Below, piece by piece: positions 44,997 to 53,745 of a DNA stretch of 64,000 bases (the stretch's first letter is position 1; every line of letters starts with the position of its first letter). The notes beneath the pieces are model-generated. The model made no database searches. It was not told where the DNA came from and saw only the letters and a program-made list of their open reading frames with translations. The stretch is from Phycisphaerae bacterium (GTDB lineage Bacteria > Planctomycetota > Phycisphaerae > UBA1845 > JAFGLZ01): assembly GCA_016927755.1 (NCBI GenBank), contig JAFGLZ010000199.1:29931-93930 (forward strand), read 5' to 3'. Made by a program: the position numbers and the translations under genes.

Positions 44997-45713
44997 GTGG
45001 TACGCCATGACGGTCGACGCGCCGGTGAACTTCGACGGGTGGAGCTCGTGCCGAATTTCACCAAGTTCGCCGACGGAAGCATGCTGATCAAGACCGGGCA
45101 AACCCATGTGCTTTGCACCGCGAGCTTCGTGGAAGGCGTCCCGAAGTTTCGCGAGGGAACGGGGTTGGGCTGGCTCACGGCCGAGTACGACATGCTTCCG
45201 GCGAGCACGGGGCAGCGTCGTCAGCGCAGCCGGAACAAGGTGGATGGACGGGCGCAGGAGATCCAACGACTCATTGGTCGATCGCTCCGAGCGGTCAGCG
45301 ATCTCGCCGATCTCGGGGAAAACACGATCTACATCGACTGCGACGTCTTGCAGGCGGACGGCGGAACGCGGACGGCCAGCATCACGGGGGCCTATTCGGC
45401 CCTCTGCCTGGCGTTGAAGAGACTGCGGAAAGCGGACAGAATACCGGGGCGGGTGGTCCGCAAGGGTATCGCCGCAGTCTCGGTCGGCAAGGTCGAGGGA
45501 CGCGTGCTGCTGGACCTGGACTACGTGGAGGACTCGTCGGCCGAGGTGGACTGCAACGTCGTCATGACCAGCCGGGGCGAGTTCGTGGAGGTCCAAAGCA
45601 CCGGCGAAGAGGCGACGTTCAGCCGCGCCGAGCTCGATCGGATGTTGGCGCTGGCGGCAGGTGGAATCCGCAAGCTGCTTGCGATGCAGAAACAGGCCCT
45701 CGCCAAGGCCTGA
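44997..45713 (+). CDS. rph: Ribonuclease PH
   Basis: RNase PH, 238 residues, trims the 3' end of tRNA precursors by phosphorolysis. The family signatures are present: RVELVPNFTKFADGSMLIK, GWLTAEYDMLPASTGQR, GRSLRAVSDLADLGENTI, DCDVLQADGGTRTASITGA, and FVEVQSTGEEATFSRAELD. GTG 44997 has an ideal AGGAGGT 6 bases upstream. Both tRNA genes seen on the host chromosome lack an encoded CCA, so trimming before CCA addition is needed. Confidence 0.96.
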   Translation: MVRHDGRRAGELRRVELVPNFTKFADGSMLIKTGQTHVLCTASFVEGVPKFREGTGLGWLTAEYDMLPASTGQRRQRSRNKVDGRAQEIQRLIGRSLRAVSDLADLGENTIYIDCDVLQADGGTRTASITGAYSALCLALKRLRKADRIPGRVVRKGIAAVSVGKVEGRVLLDLDYVEDSSAEVDCNVVMTSRGEFVEVQSTGEEATFSRAELDRMLALAAGGIRKLLAMQKQALAKA

Positions 45714-45911
45714 GAGCCAGATACGGAAGCGCTGATGCCGGAAGGGAGTCCGACCATGCATCACACCAGATCGTCGGGAATCCATCGAAAGCGAACGAGG
45801 GAGCTGGCGCCGGATTCGGTACGTGGACTTCGTCCTGTCGTACCGCAGGCTGCCGCCCTGCCCAGGAAGCAGGCAGAGATGCCTGCGGCACACGAGAACG
45901 CCCGAGACCGA

Positions 45912-46805
45912 GTGAAGCGGTCGATTACTGGAGCGTGGTTCGGCGTGTTCTGTGCGTCGCTGGCGGCCTTGATCGGCTGCAATCAGTCCGGCACAGGCAC
46001 GGGCGGCGGCTGGACGATGCCGGCGATGTTCGCCCAGCACAAGCAGGAGGCCGATGGCTCCGGAGAGCAGTGGACCATCCTCTGCGTAGAGGCGCATGGC
46101 AGCAGTCATCAGAAGAACTGCGAGGCGCTGGCCGACGGTCTCCGTCGGGTCGATCAACTCAGCAGCGACAAGGTTCGAGTATTCCACGAGCCGACGGTCA
46201 GCCGTGTGTACTACGGCGCCTATCAGCGAACGCTCGATGACCCGGGTCGCGGCGAGCATTTCGGTCCTGAGATCCTGAGGGACCTCCAACTCATCCGGTC
46301 GCTCGCGAACGGCGAGAGCTATCCTTTTGCGAGCGCTCGCGTGATACCCAAACCGACGCCGGACCCCGGCCTCCCAGAGTGGGAGGTCTCGAAGTGCCCG
46401 GGGAAGCTCACCCTTCAGATCGGAGTCTTCTACAACACGGCCACGTTTTCGAGGAGGAAAGAGGCGGCTGCCGAGTGGGCCAAGCAGCTTCGCGATGAGG
46501 GCATCGAGGCCTACTATCATCACGGCGAGGCTCGCAGCAGCGTGACCGTAGGACACTTCGGCGACCAGGACGTCATCCGCGAGCAGGTGGGGCCCAAGTT
46601 CGCTTCGGCCAATACCGTGGTTCGATACGGCGACAAGGTCGAGGCGATGCGCACGCAGGAACGATTCCAATACAACCTCGAGAACGGCCACAAGGTCAAG
46701 AGGATTCGAAACACCCCCGAGGGCCCCCGCGAGGTGTATCAGAAGTCGTTCCTGATTCACGTTCCGAAACGACACGAATCGCCTAGGGATTACCGGGACT
46801 ACTAG
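45912..46805 (+). CDS. Lipoprotein with SPOR-like domain, unknown function
   Basis: The frame is open from 45735; I prefer GTG 45912, which gives 297 residues with a lipoprotein signal (MKRSITGAWFGVFCASLAAL, lipobox IGC). Starts at 45735, 45756 or 45879 (some with better ribosome binding sites) would place up to 59 residues before the signal. The C-terminal half has a SPOR-like strand-helix pattern (KLTLQIGVFYNTATFSRRKE, AAEWAKQLRDEGIEAYYHHG) of the type that binds denuded peptidoglycan. The middle part (residues about 45-140) has no recognised fold. It lies between rph and rdgB on the same strand. Confidence 0.65.
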   Translation: MKRSITGAWFGVFCASLAALIGCNQSGTGTGGGWTMPAMFAQHKQEADGSGEQWTILCVEAHGSSHQKNCEALADGLRRVDQLSSDKVRVFHEPTVSRVYYGAYQRTLDDPGRGEHFGPEILRDLQLIRSLANGESYPFASARVIPKPTPDPGLPEWEVSKCPGKLTLQIGVFYNTATFSRRKEAAAEWAKQLRDEGIEAYYHHGEARSSVTVGHFGDQDVIREQVGPKFASANTVVRYGDKVEAMRTQERFQYNLENGHKVKRIRNTPEGPREVYQKSFLIHVPKRHESPRDYRDY

Positions 46806-46841
46806 AACACCGAAACACCCGCACCGGAGGGGCCGAATCGC

Positions 46842-47462
46842 ATGCATCGAGAACGCCGTCGAATCGTCATCGCCACCGCCAACCCGGGCAAGTTCCGCGA
46901 GATCTCGGCCGTCATGGCCGATCTGCCAATCGACTGGGTTCCGCTGTCCGAGCTTCCTCCGATCGAGGAGCCCGTGGAGGACGGCGAGACGTTCGCCGAG
47001 AACGCGCGGCTCAAGGCGCTCTACTATGCCAAGGCAACCGGTCTCTGGGCCCTGGCCGACGACAGCGGGTTGGAGATCGACGCCCTGGGCGGCGCGCCGG
47101 GCGTGTATTCGGCTCGATATGCCGGCGAGCCCTGCGACGACGCGGCAAACAACGCCAGGATAGTCCGTGAACTGGCGGGCGTGCCGGCGGAAGGACGAAC
47201 CGCGCGGTTCCGCTGCGCGATCGCGCTGGCGAGCGAAGATCACACGCTCGCCGAGGCCGACGGCAAGATTGAGGGCGTCATTATCGACGAGGCCCGCGGG
47301 CAGAACGGTTTCGGGTACGACCCGCACTTCTTCGTGCCGTCATTGGGAAAGACGACGGCCGAGATCACCCCCGAGCACAAGAACAGCATCAGCCATCGCG
47401 GCAACGCGCTACGTGCGATCCGCCCCGCCATCGAACGATGTGTTCGCACGGAGTCAGCCTGA
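46842..47462 (+). CDS. rdgB: XTP/dITP pyrophosphatase (HAM1 family)
   Basis: The 206-residue enzyme removes non-canonical purine triphosphates such as dITP and XTP. Motifs: IVIATANPGKFREI, ENARLKALYYAKATGLWALADDSGLEID (in two blocks), APGVYSARYAG and GQNGFGYDPHFFVP. The acidic metal-binding residues are intact. The rph-rdgB pairing is common in bacteria, with one lipoprotein gene between them here. Confidence 0.94.
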   Translation: MHRERRRIVIATANPGKFREISAVMADLPIDWVPLSELPPIEEPVEDGETFAENARLKALYYAKATGLWALADDSGLEIDALGGAPGVYSARYAGEPCDDAANNARIVRELAGVPAEGRTARFRCAIALASEDHTLAEADGKIEGVIIDEARGQNGFGYDPHFFVPSLGKTTAEITPEHKNSISHRGNALRAIRPAIERCVRTESA

Positions 47463-47492
47463 TCCGACAAACACGGACAGTATGACAACGCG

Positions 47493-48638
47493 TCACTTCG
47501 ATCCGGCGGGAGCAGACCGCGTCGCTTCGCGTTGAAAGAACTCGAGCCAGGCCAGGATGATCGCGTCCTTCATCTGTTTCGACCCGCGGTAGGCCTCAGG
47601 CGGCGCGCCCCAGTAGAAGCCGATCCACCCGGCGGACAGTCTTCGCGACTGTCTGATGAACGTTTCGAACTCGGGCATGCCGCACTTGAGGGGAAAGGTC
47701 TCCTCGATGAGGACCGGCTTGCCGACGGCGAAGCCGGACAATGTGGCGAGGGCATCGTCCACGCGTCCCCGCTCCGGGTAGAGGTGTACGCTGATGAAGT
47801 CCAGGTGTCGTCCGATCCTGTCGGGGGGAAAGCCGGAGGTCAAGCCCGGACGGTCCAGACTCCACGACACCAAGCCGACCGTGATCATGTGCCGCCGGTC
47901 CTGCCGGCGGATGGCGGACGTCAGCATGCCCGTCCACTTGGAGGCAACGTCCGAGCGGGGGCGGCCCGCCGGATCGAGAGTGATGAACTGGACGAAATGC
48001 TTATCCGCGAAGGCAGGCCCCAGCCACTGGCCGCCGGATCTCGCCTTCCCTGGCACTACGGGTTCGTTCATCAGGTCGTAGCAGAAGACGATGGGGCTGT
48101 CCGCGCATCGGCGCGCAACGGCCCGCCAGAACTCCGCCTGGGTTTCCCATCGTTGACGCTCGTCGAGGGCGTCGTACCAGGCGGGGACGTCCTGTTTGTG
48201 ATAGCAGCCGAGGCCGGTCAGGTCGAGGTACAGGTTCGTGCGGTCGGCCAGTTCGACGAGGCGCCGAAGGCGATCGAGCGAGGTCGCATCGGGCTCGCGT
48301 GGGCTCTTCATGAACCTACCGAGTTGGAGGTGGATTCGAACGACATTCGCCCCGAGTCGCTTCATCTCATGGAAGTCTTGGGTGACCTTGTCCCACTCAG
48401 GCCCCCAGTAGTCCTCCAACAGGCGTCCCTCCTCATCGTGATCGTAGTTGAATCCCCGTGGGACGAATCGCTTGCCCGATTTCTCGAGGACGAAGGAGCG
48501 ACCGTCCTCGGAAACGCGCACCCACTCCGTCGCCGGGGCCGAGGCGATCGCCGTCAGAAGGCAGAAGGCCGAGATGCCCAGCCTGCCGTCATGAAGCATC
48601 GCGCCAGATACGACCTTGAGCAACCCGATCGGAATCAT
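47493..48638 (-). CDS. Secreted GH5-like (clan GH-A) glycoside hydrolase
   Basis: The protein has 381 residues from ATG 48638 (GGAG 6 bases upstream) with a signal-like N-terminus (GISAFCLLTAIASAPA). The catalytic domain follows the clan GH-A pattern: an Arg/His region (LGANVVRIHLQLG), acid/base Glu in YDLMNEPVV and nucleophile Glu in KPVLIEETFPL. Substrate is likely a beta-mannan, beta-glucan or related glycan, not resolved. It is convergent with rdgB (29 bases) and divergent from proB. A further start at 48599 would shorten the signal. Confidence 0.82.
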   Translation of the reverse strand: MIPIGLLKVVSGAMLHDGRLGISAFCLLTAIASAPATEWVRVSEDGRSFVLEKSGKRFVPRGFNYDHDEEGRLLEDYWGPEWDKVTQDFHEMKRLGANVVRIHLQLGRFMKSPREPDATSLDRLRRLVELADRTNLYLDLTGLGCYHKQDVPAWYDALDERQRWETQAEFWRAVARRCADSPIVFCYDLMNEPVVPGKARSGGQWLGPAFADKHFVQFITLDPAGRPRSDVASKWTGMLTSAIRRQDRRHMITVGLVSWSLDRPGLTSGFPPDRIGRHLDFISVHLYPERGRVDDALATLSGFAVGKPVLIEETFPLKCGMPEFETFIRQSRRLSAGWIGFYWGAPPEAYRGSKQMKDAIILAWLEFFQREATRSAPAGSK

Positions 48639-48901
48639 GAGGATCTCCGTCGGCCACGGACTAACCGAATCTCCCGCCGGCGCCCACGCTTCATCGTACT
48701 CGCAGTCGCCCGAAGTTCCCATGCACTTGTCGATTCGCCGGGAAGCGTGGAAGCGGCCATGTGATCTCGCCTGCTTGACCCGTTCTTCCCCCGCAAACAT
48801 AATGCCGATCTGTTTGTGCGCTGAGCAACCGCATGGAGATTGGGAAACCGTCGAGACGCCCGGGCCCGATGGCCGGACCCTCGCACCGAGACGACAGGAC
48901 C

Positions 48902-50029
48902 ATGCCAAGCACCGAGCATCGAAGACAACTCGTTCTCAAAGCCCGCAAGATCGTGATCAAGATCGGAACCAACGTATTGACCGATCCGCGAGGGGAACTC
49001 GACCGTCGCCTGATCCACAGCCTGGCGCGGCAGATTGCCCGACTGCACGAGAAGGGGCTGCGTGTGACGGTCGTCAGTTCCGGGTCCATCGGCGCGGGTA
49101 TGGGCGTCATGGGTTTGGCGCGTCGACCGACGTCGCTGCCCCATTTGCAGGCGGCGGCCTCCGTGGGCCAACCCGCCCTGCTGCGTCTTTTCGAGGAGGG
49201 ATTCCGCAAGCACAAGCTTCACGCCGCCCAGATGCTCCTGACGCGAAGCGACTTCGAGGATCGGGTTCGATACCTGAACATCCGGAACACCATCGCGGCA
49301 CTCCATGAGCTCTCGGCCATCCCCATTATCAACGAGAACGACACGGTTGCCGTCGACGAGATTCGCTACGGGGACAACGACATCATCGCGGCGCTGACGG
49401 CCAACCTGATCCGGGCAGACTTGCTGGTCATCCTGACGGTCGTCGACGGTCTGATGGACGCCGCGGGCAAGCGCCTTGACTGCGTGCAGCGCGTCGACAA
49501 GGAGATCTCGGCGCTGGCGCGGGCCACCAAGTCCAGCTTGGGTAGCGGCGGCATGGCCAGCAAGCTTCAGGCCATCCGTCGTGTCACCGAGGCGGGCGAC
49601 TATGCGGTCATCGCCAACGGTCGGATGCGGGGGGTGCTCACTCGATTGATGGCCGGTCAGAAGGTCGGCACGCTGTTCATGACGGCGCCCAACAAGGTCA
49701 GCTCACGCAAGCGGTGGATCGGGTGGTCGGTCCGCCCCCGCGGCGCGATCGTCGTCGACGAGGGGGCGGCACTCGCGCTTCGGCGAGGGGGCAAGAGCCT
49801 GCTGGCGATCGGCGTCACGGCGATCAAAGGTCAGTTCGAGCGGGGAGACGTGGTTCGGGTTCACGACGCCAAAGGCACGGAGTTCGCCCGAGGACTGTCC
49901 AACTACGGAGTCGCGGACCTGTCACGCATCAAGGGGATGCGCAGCAATCAGTTCGCTTCGGTCCTGGGCGAGAAGACGTACGACGAGGTAATCCACCGGG
50001 ACAACCTGGTTATCACCGAGCCGGGATGA
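48902..50029 (+). CDS. proB: Glutamate 5-kinase
   Basis: ProB, 375 residues, makes the first step to proline. It has the amino acid kinase domain (IVIKIGTNVLTDPRGELD, VVSSGSIGAGMGVMGLARRP, FEDRVRYLNIRNTIAAL, DNDIIAALTANLIRADLLV, GTGGMASK-type GSGGMASKLQAI) and a C-terminal PUA domain (residues about 285-365), as in E. coli ProB. The gene is divergent from the glycosidase with about 260 bases between their starts. proA is not in the window. Confidence 0.94.
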   Translation: MPSTEHRRQLVLKARKIVIKIGTNVLTDPRGELDRRLIHSLARQIARLHEKGLRVTVVSSGSIGAGMGVMGLARRPTSLPHLQAAASVGQPALLRLFEEGFRKHKLHAAQMLLTRSDFEDRVRYLNIRNTIAALHELSAIPIINENDTVAVDEIRYGDNDIIAALTANLIRADLLVILTVVDGLMDAAGKRLDCVQRVDKEISALARATKSSLGSGGMASKLQAIRRVTEAGDYAVIANGRMRGVLTRLMAGQKVGTLFMTAPNKVSSRKRWIGWSVRPRGAIVVDEGAALALRRGGKSLLAIGVTAIKGQFERGDVVRVHDAKGTEFARGLSNYGVADLSRIKGMRSNQFASVLGEKTYDEVIHRDNLVITEPG

Positions 50030-50206
50030 GACGTGAACGGGGAAACGCGATTGCGGGCAAGCCAGTTCAGAGTCCAGCATGGGCGAGGACAGGAGCACCG
50101 CCGTTCCGTGAGAAAGGCGCGTGTGGGACCTGCCAATAGAGCTAGAGCGCATGAAAGCTCCCGCCGATGACAACCGTGTGAGTTGCCATGGGCGGGAGCT
50201 TGCGAC

Positions 50207-50292
50207 TGCCCGGGACTGGATTCGAACCAGCACAGGCCATTAAGCCTACCAGGCCCTCAACCTGGCGCGTCTGCCAATTCCGCCACCCGGGC
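50207..50292 (-). tRNA. tRNA-Leu(GAG)
   Basis: An 86-base gene with paired acceptor (GCCCGGG/CCCGGGC), a D-arm with GGCAGACGC, anticodon stem CCAGG/CCTGG around loop TTGAGGG (anticodon GAG), a long class II variable arm and T-arm GCTGG-TTCGAAT-CCAGT. The 3' CCA is not encoded. The class II arm with anticodon GAG gives leucine. Confidence 0.95.
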
Positions 50293-50418
50293 GTAACAGC
50301 CAACGATAACAAGGTACGATCGCGAGGCCGGCATGTCAACGGCGGGACAGGGCACCCTGTCGCCTGACTTCTGAGGCGACAAAACCCCCTATGCCCCCAC
50401 ACCCGCAATAAGATGCCA

Positions 50419-50446
50419 CGACGGCAAGGCCAAAGCCCGGCCGTCG
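50419..50446 (-). terminator. Hairpin downstream of the HU gene
   Basis: CGACGGC and GCCGTCG pair across 14 bases, with an inner GGC/GCC. There is no strong T tract on the minus strand, so it is a weak candidate for the HU gene end. Confidence 0.35.
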
Positions 50447-50485
50447 CAGCCTCTCATCCTGTGCATCGATTGGGACGCCGCCAGC

Positions 50486-50800
50486 TTACTTCTTCGGCAA
50501 GATTGCGTCCTTGGCGGCCTTGGCGACTCTGAACTTCACCACCTTCTTGGCGGGAATCTTGATCGCCTGACCGGTCTGCGGGTTCCGGCCCATCCGCGCC
50601 TTGCGCTGGACGAGAACCAGCTTCCCGACACCGGGAATGGTGAAGCCGTTCTTGGCCTCCTTGTAGGCCAGATCCGCGATGCATGCCAGCGCCACGGTCG
50701 CCTGCTTCTTGGAGATCCCCACTGCCTCGGCCAACGCCGCTGCAATCTGCGACTTCGTCATTGCCTTCTTGGCCGACTTCTTCGCTACTTTCTTAGCCAT
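50486..50800 (-). CDS. HU-family DNA-binding protein with Lys-rich N-terminus
   Basis: The 104-residue protein starts at ATG 50800 behind GGGAGGAG. A Lys-rich extension (MAKKVAKKSAKKAMTKS) precedes the HU/IHF fold (GISKKQATVALACIADLA, NGFTIPGVGKLVLVQRKA, RMGRNPQTGQAIKIPAKK). The DNA-binding arm with its Pro tip (RNPQTG) is intact. It should coat and bend DNA. The Lys-rich N-terminal extension is seen in some planctomycetes and actinobacteria. Confidence 0.93.
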   Translation of the reverse strand: MAKKVAKKSAKKAMTKSQIAAALAEAVGISKKQATVALACIADLAYKEAKNGFTIPGVGKLVLVQRKARMGRNPQTGQAIKIPAKKVVKFRVAKAAKDAILPKK

Positions 50801-50909
50801 GTTACTCCTCCCTGAGAACAACGGGAAACCCAAACGAATTGGGCGAAAGCATACGGCCAACCGCCCGGGGTTTCAACTAAAAACAGCGAATCCAGCCAAC
50901 AAAATCAAC

Positions 50910-51560
50910 CTATTCCTGGGGCGCCAAGACGGCTTCATAGGGCACGGTGACGGCCACGGTCAGAAGAAGCCCACCCCCCTGCGGCCCGGCGCCGCCGAAC
51001 TTGGCGGTCACCTTCCACTCGCCGGTGACGGTGTCGTGGCCGTCCCATTCGCCGGTGATGCTGCCGGTCCCTATCGCCGGGACGGCACCGGTATTGGGGT
51101 CACCCGGCGTCCCCCCGAATGCCAACGCGAGGAATCCGTCGGCGCCGTTGACGCCCTGGAAGAACTCGTTCGGATCCTCGGGGCTCTCCACTTTCACCAT
51201 CCAGGGCTGAGGATGCGAAACAAGCACCTGATTCGGGAACATCTCATCGAGGCCGGCATTGAACTCGTCGACGCCCTCGTTCCATTTCTGGGCGAGCGGA
51301 CGGAGCAACTCAGGCACGTCGTTCGGATCGATGGGAACGATTTCCCCGTCATGTGATTCCTGGGTCAGTTGCCCCTCGGCCTGGCCGACGACCCACTTGA
51401 TCGACAGCAGCGCTGTGCCTCGCGTCACGTCGTACAACCCCGGGAACCGCGGCAGAGGGACCGTGGGTGAGCACCCACCGAACCACAGCACGATCGCAGT
51501 CATCGGCGCCGCGATGCACACAGAGCGATGGTCTGCCGGGCGAGGATTCCTTGTCATCAT
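50910..51560 (-). CDS. Predicted lipoprotein, unknown function
   Basis: The 216-residue protein starts at ATG 51560, 7 bases after AGGAGG. It has a signal peptide with a lipobox (TAIVLWFGGC) and a mature part rich in strands, with no recognised domain. The C-terminal part (GSITGEWDGHDTVTGEWKVT) repeats a Gly-Glu-Trp pattern. It should be anchored in a membrane. Role unknown. Confidence 0.65.
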   Translation of the reverse strand: MMTRNPRPADHRSVCIAAPMTAIVLWFGGCSPTVPLPRFPGLYDVTRGTALLSIKWVVGQAEGQLTQESHDGEIVPIDPNDVPELLRPLAQKWNEGVDEFNAGLDEMFPNQVLVSHPQPWMVKVESPEDPNEFFQGVNGADGFLALAFGGTPGDPNTGAVPAIGTGSITGEWDGHDTVTGEWKVTAKFGGAGPQGGGLLLTVAVTVPYEAVLAPQE

Positions 51561-52381
51561 GAGTTTGCCTCCTGACGATCCCCCCTGTCCAAAAGAAGTG
51601 GCAACTGACCGCGAGGAGTCCGGCCGCGCCACGACTTGGCCTCCCCTGCGATCAATGCGTAAAAAGAGGCAAAGCCCAGGCCGCAATCCGCGGCGCCTCA
51701 TCTCGTTTCCTGGGCGGCGAAGACCAGAAGAGGCAGACCGCTGTGTGGCGATTCAACCGGCAGCCGTGGTCCCGTTGACCATCGAAGCGCCGCAGATCGC
51801 CGATTGCAGCCCCGGGCTTTGCAGTGTCGGGCTTCTCGAGCCTTGCGGGCGGCACAAGAACCCAAGCAACGGAATAATAAGGCCGCGGGGCCCGTGGCCA
51901 GAGGCGACCCGGGCTCTTGGCCGCCTTGGGCGAACCCCGCTGGCGCGGACACGATCCAAGCGCCAGAAGGGACCATCCAGACGATACGCATCCGACGCTC
52001 GTTCTGGTGGACAGGTCCCTCCGCTCTACCTGCCGAGAGACTGTACAACTTCCGTGCCAGACGGCCGAGTTGTTCGCCGCAGAGCCATTGCCCTTCGAAT
52101 GTGCCTGTTTCCAGGCTGATTACCGGGACCTCGCGCGGTGCCCCCTCGGCAGCCGGGTGGGGGTGGGGTAGTTTTCCCCAGATTCCGCACCCCCTGATTG
52201 GGTAATACTCCGCCATTGGCGACGCGGTCCTTTCCCGTGCTGACGGCTCCTCAGGACGCCCTTGACGGAAAGACGAACGACTTGCCCCGAGACCGCAAGC
52301 CTTGACAGGCACAGCCGGCAGGCGTTCAATCGTCCGTGAACTCGTATTGCCCGGCTCGCGCATGGGTTGACAGGATGCCAA
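51561..52381. other. 821-base region with no convincing gene
   Basis: This divergent gap (lipoprotein gene minus, sigma54-regulator gene plus) holds no tRNA or known ncRNA signature that I recognise. A minus-strand frame from ATG 52216 to 51698 (172 codons) starts plausibly (MAEYYPIRGCGIW) but loses coding character after about 90 codons. It could be a decayed gene. Nothing else is supported; the stretch is unusually long for this compact chromosome. Confidence 0.5.
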
Positions 52382-53740
52382 ATGAGCCCGATGGACTTGG
52401 CTCAACTGATCTCGCAACGACAGAACCTCCAGTACGTTCTGGACAACCTGTCCGAGGGCGTGCTGGCACACGATACGGACCGCCTCATCACGTTCTTCAA
52501 CCGAGCCGCCGAGCAAATCACCGGATACGACCGAGATGACGTCGTCGGGAAGGATTGCCACGAGGCGTTTGACGGCGGCTTCTGCGGAACGCTGTGCCGG
52601 TTCACGACGGACAACACCGTGGTTCGCGAGAAGATCGAGCGCGATCAGCACTTCGTGAGCAAGAGCGGCCAGCGGAAGCGAATCACGGTTTCCGTCATTC
52701 CGATGACGGACGAGCATGGCGAGTTCGTGGGCGTGTTGAACGTCTTTCGGGACATGTCCGAGGTGGACATGCTCCGGCGTCGCCTCCAGAGCGAGCAATG
52801 CTTCAACGGGATTATCGGGCGCGACCACCAGATGCAGCTCGTCTTCGACTTGATCGGGGACCTGGCGGACAGCGAGGTGCCGGTCCTGATCCAGGGCGAA
52901 AGCGGCACGGGCAAGGAGTTGGTCGCGGGCGCCATTCACGGCGAGAGCGACCGCAGCGGCAGGCCGTTCATCGCGGTCAACTGCGGGGCGCTTCCCGAAG
53001 GGACGCTGGAGAGCGAGCTGTTCGGTCACGTGAAGGGTGCCTTCACGGGCGCGTATCGCGACAAGAAGGGCCGGTTTGAGCTTGCCGACGGGGGCACGAT
53101 CTTCCTTGACGAGGTGGGCGAACTGCCGCAACCCACGCAGGTCCGGCTCCTTCGGGTTCTGCAAGACGGGACGTTCGAGCGGGTCGGCGGCGAGCACGTG
53201 ATTCGCGTCGACGTCCGGGTCATCAGCGCGACGAACCGTGACCTTCGGAAGATGGTGGCCAAGGGCGAGTTCCGAGAGGACCTGTTCTATCGGCTCTGCG
53301 TGGTCCCGGTGACGCTTCCGCCACTCCGGGACCGGCGCAACGACATCCCGCTCCTGGCGACGCACTTCCTTCGGGCGACGTGCGAGGAGAATGGCCGGGC
53401 GATACCGGTACTGTCCCAAGGCACGATGGGGATCCTCATCGACTACTCGTGGCCGGGGAACGTGCGGGAGCTGCAGAACGCGATCCAATACGCGCTTGTG
53501 AAATGCAAGGGCGACGCGGTGGATCCGCGTCATCTGCCGCCGGAGATCCTCGGTCCCAAGGCGGAGCTGGTCGGTCAAGCCGCGCCGCCTCGGCCTCGCC
53601 GGCGCGTGCGTAAGCTGAACGCGCAAGAGGTCCAAGAGGCGCTCTCCGAGTGCGGCGGGAACAAGGCCCAGGCGGCTCGACGGTTGGGCGTGGGCCGGGC
53701 TACGCTCTATCGATTCCTTGACGAGCTTGGCCGAACGTGA
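52382..53740 (+). CDS. PAS-type sigma54-dependent transcriptional regulator
   Basis: The 452-residue protein has an N-terminal PAS domain (about residues 15-125), a central AAA+ domain (GESGTGKE Walker A, GAFTGA, FLDEVGELP Walker B) and a C-terminal Fis-type helix-turn-helix (ECGGNKAQAARRLGVGRATL). No receiver domain is present, so the signal enters through the PAS domain. Cys59, Cys68 and Cys72 in the PAS (KDCHEAF...FCGTLCRF) form a Cys cluster of the kind seen in related regulators and may bind a metal or Fe-S centre. ATG 52382 is preferred to TTG 52367. Target genes are unknown; the adjacent 53741-53883 holds no matching gene. Confidence 0.88.
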   Translation: MSPMDLAQLISQRQNLQYVLDNLSEGVLAHDTDRLITFFNRAAEQITGYDRDDVVGKDCHEAFDGGFCGTLCRFTTDNTVVREKIERDQHFVSKSGQRKRITVSVIPMTDEHGEFVGVLNVFRDMSEVDMLRRRLQSEQCFNGIIGRDHQMQLVFDLIGDLADSEVPVLIQGESGTGKELVAGAIHGESDRSGRPFIAVNCGALPEGTLESELFGHVKGAFTGAYRDKKGRFELADGGTIFLDEVGELPQPTQVRLLRVLQDGTFERVGGEHVIRVDVRVISATNRDLRKMVAKGEFREDLFYRLCVVPVTLPPLRDRRNDIPLLATHFLRATCEENGRAIPVLSQGTMGILIDYSWPGNVRELQNAIQYALVKCKGDAVDPRHLPPEILGPKAELVGQAAPPRPRRRVRKLNAQEVQEALSECGGNKAQAARRLGVGRATLYRFLDELGRT

Positions 53741-53745
53741 TATCG

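Noticed and set aside
44955..47327. A 790-codon open frame on the minus strand
   Set aside because: It lies antisense to rph, the SPOR-like lipoprotein and rdgB, all of which have recognised motifs and good start sites. Its composition (Arg, Leu, Ala) is what antisense of high-GC genes gives.
50358..50381. TGTCGCCT/AGGCGACA hairpin between HU and tRNA-Leu as a terminator
   Set aside because: An 8-bp stem is present but the run after it is AAAAC on the plus strand and GGG on the minus strand, so it has no T tract in either direction.
51698..52216. A 172-codon minus-strand frame in the long gap before the PAS regulator
   Set aside because: The first half looks plausible but the second half loses coding character and there is no strong ribosome binding site. 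It might be a decayed gene.
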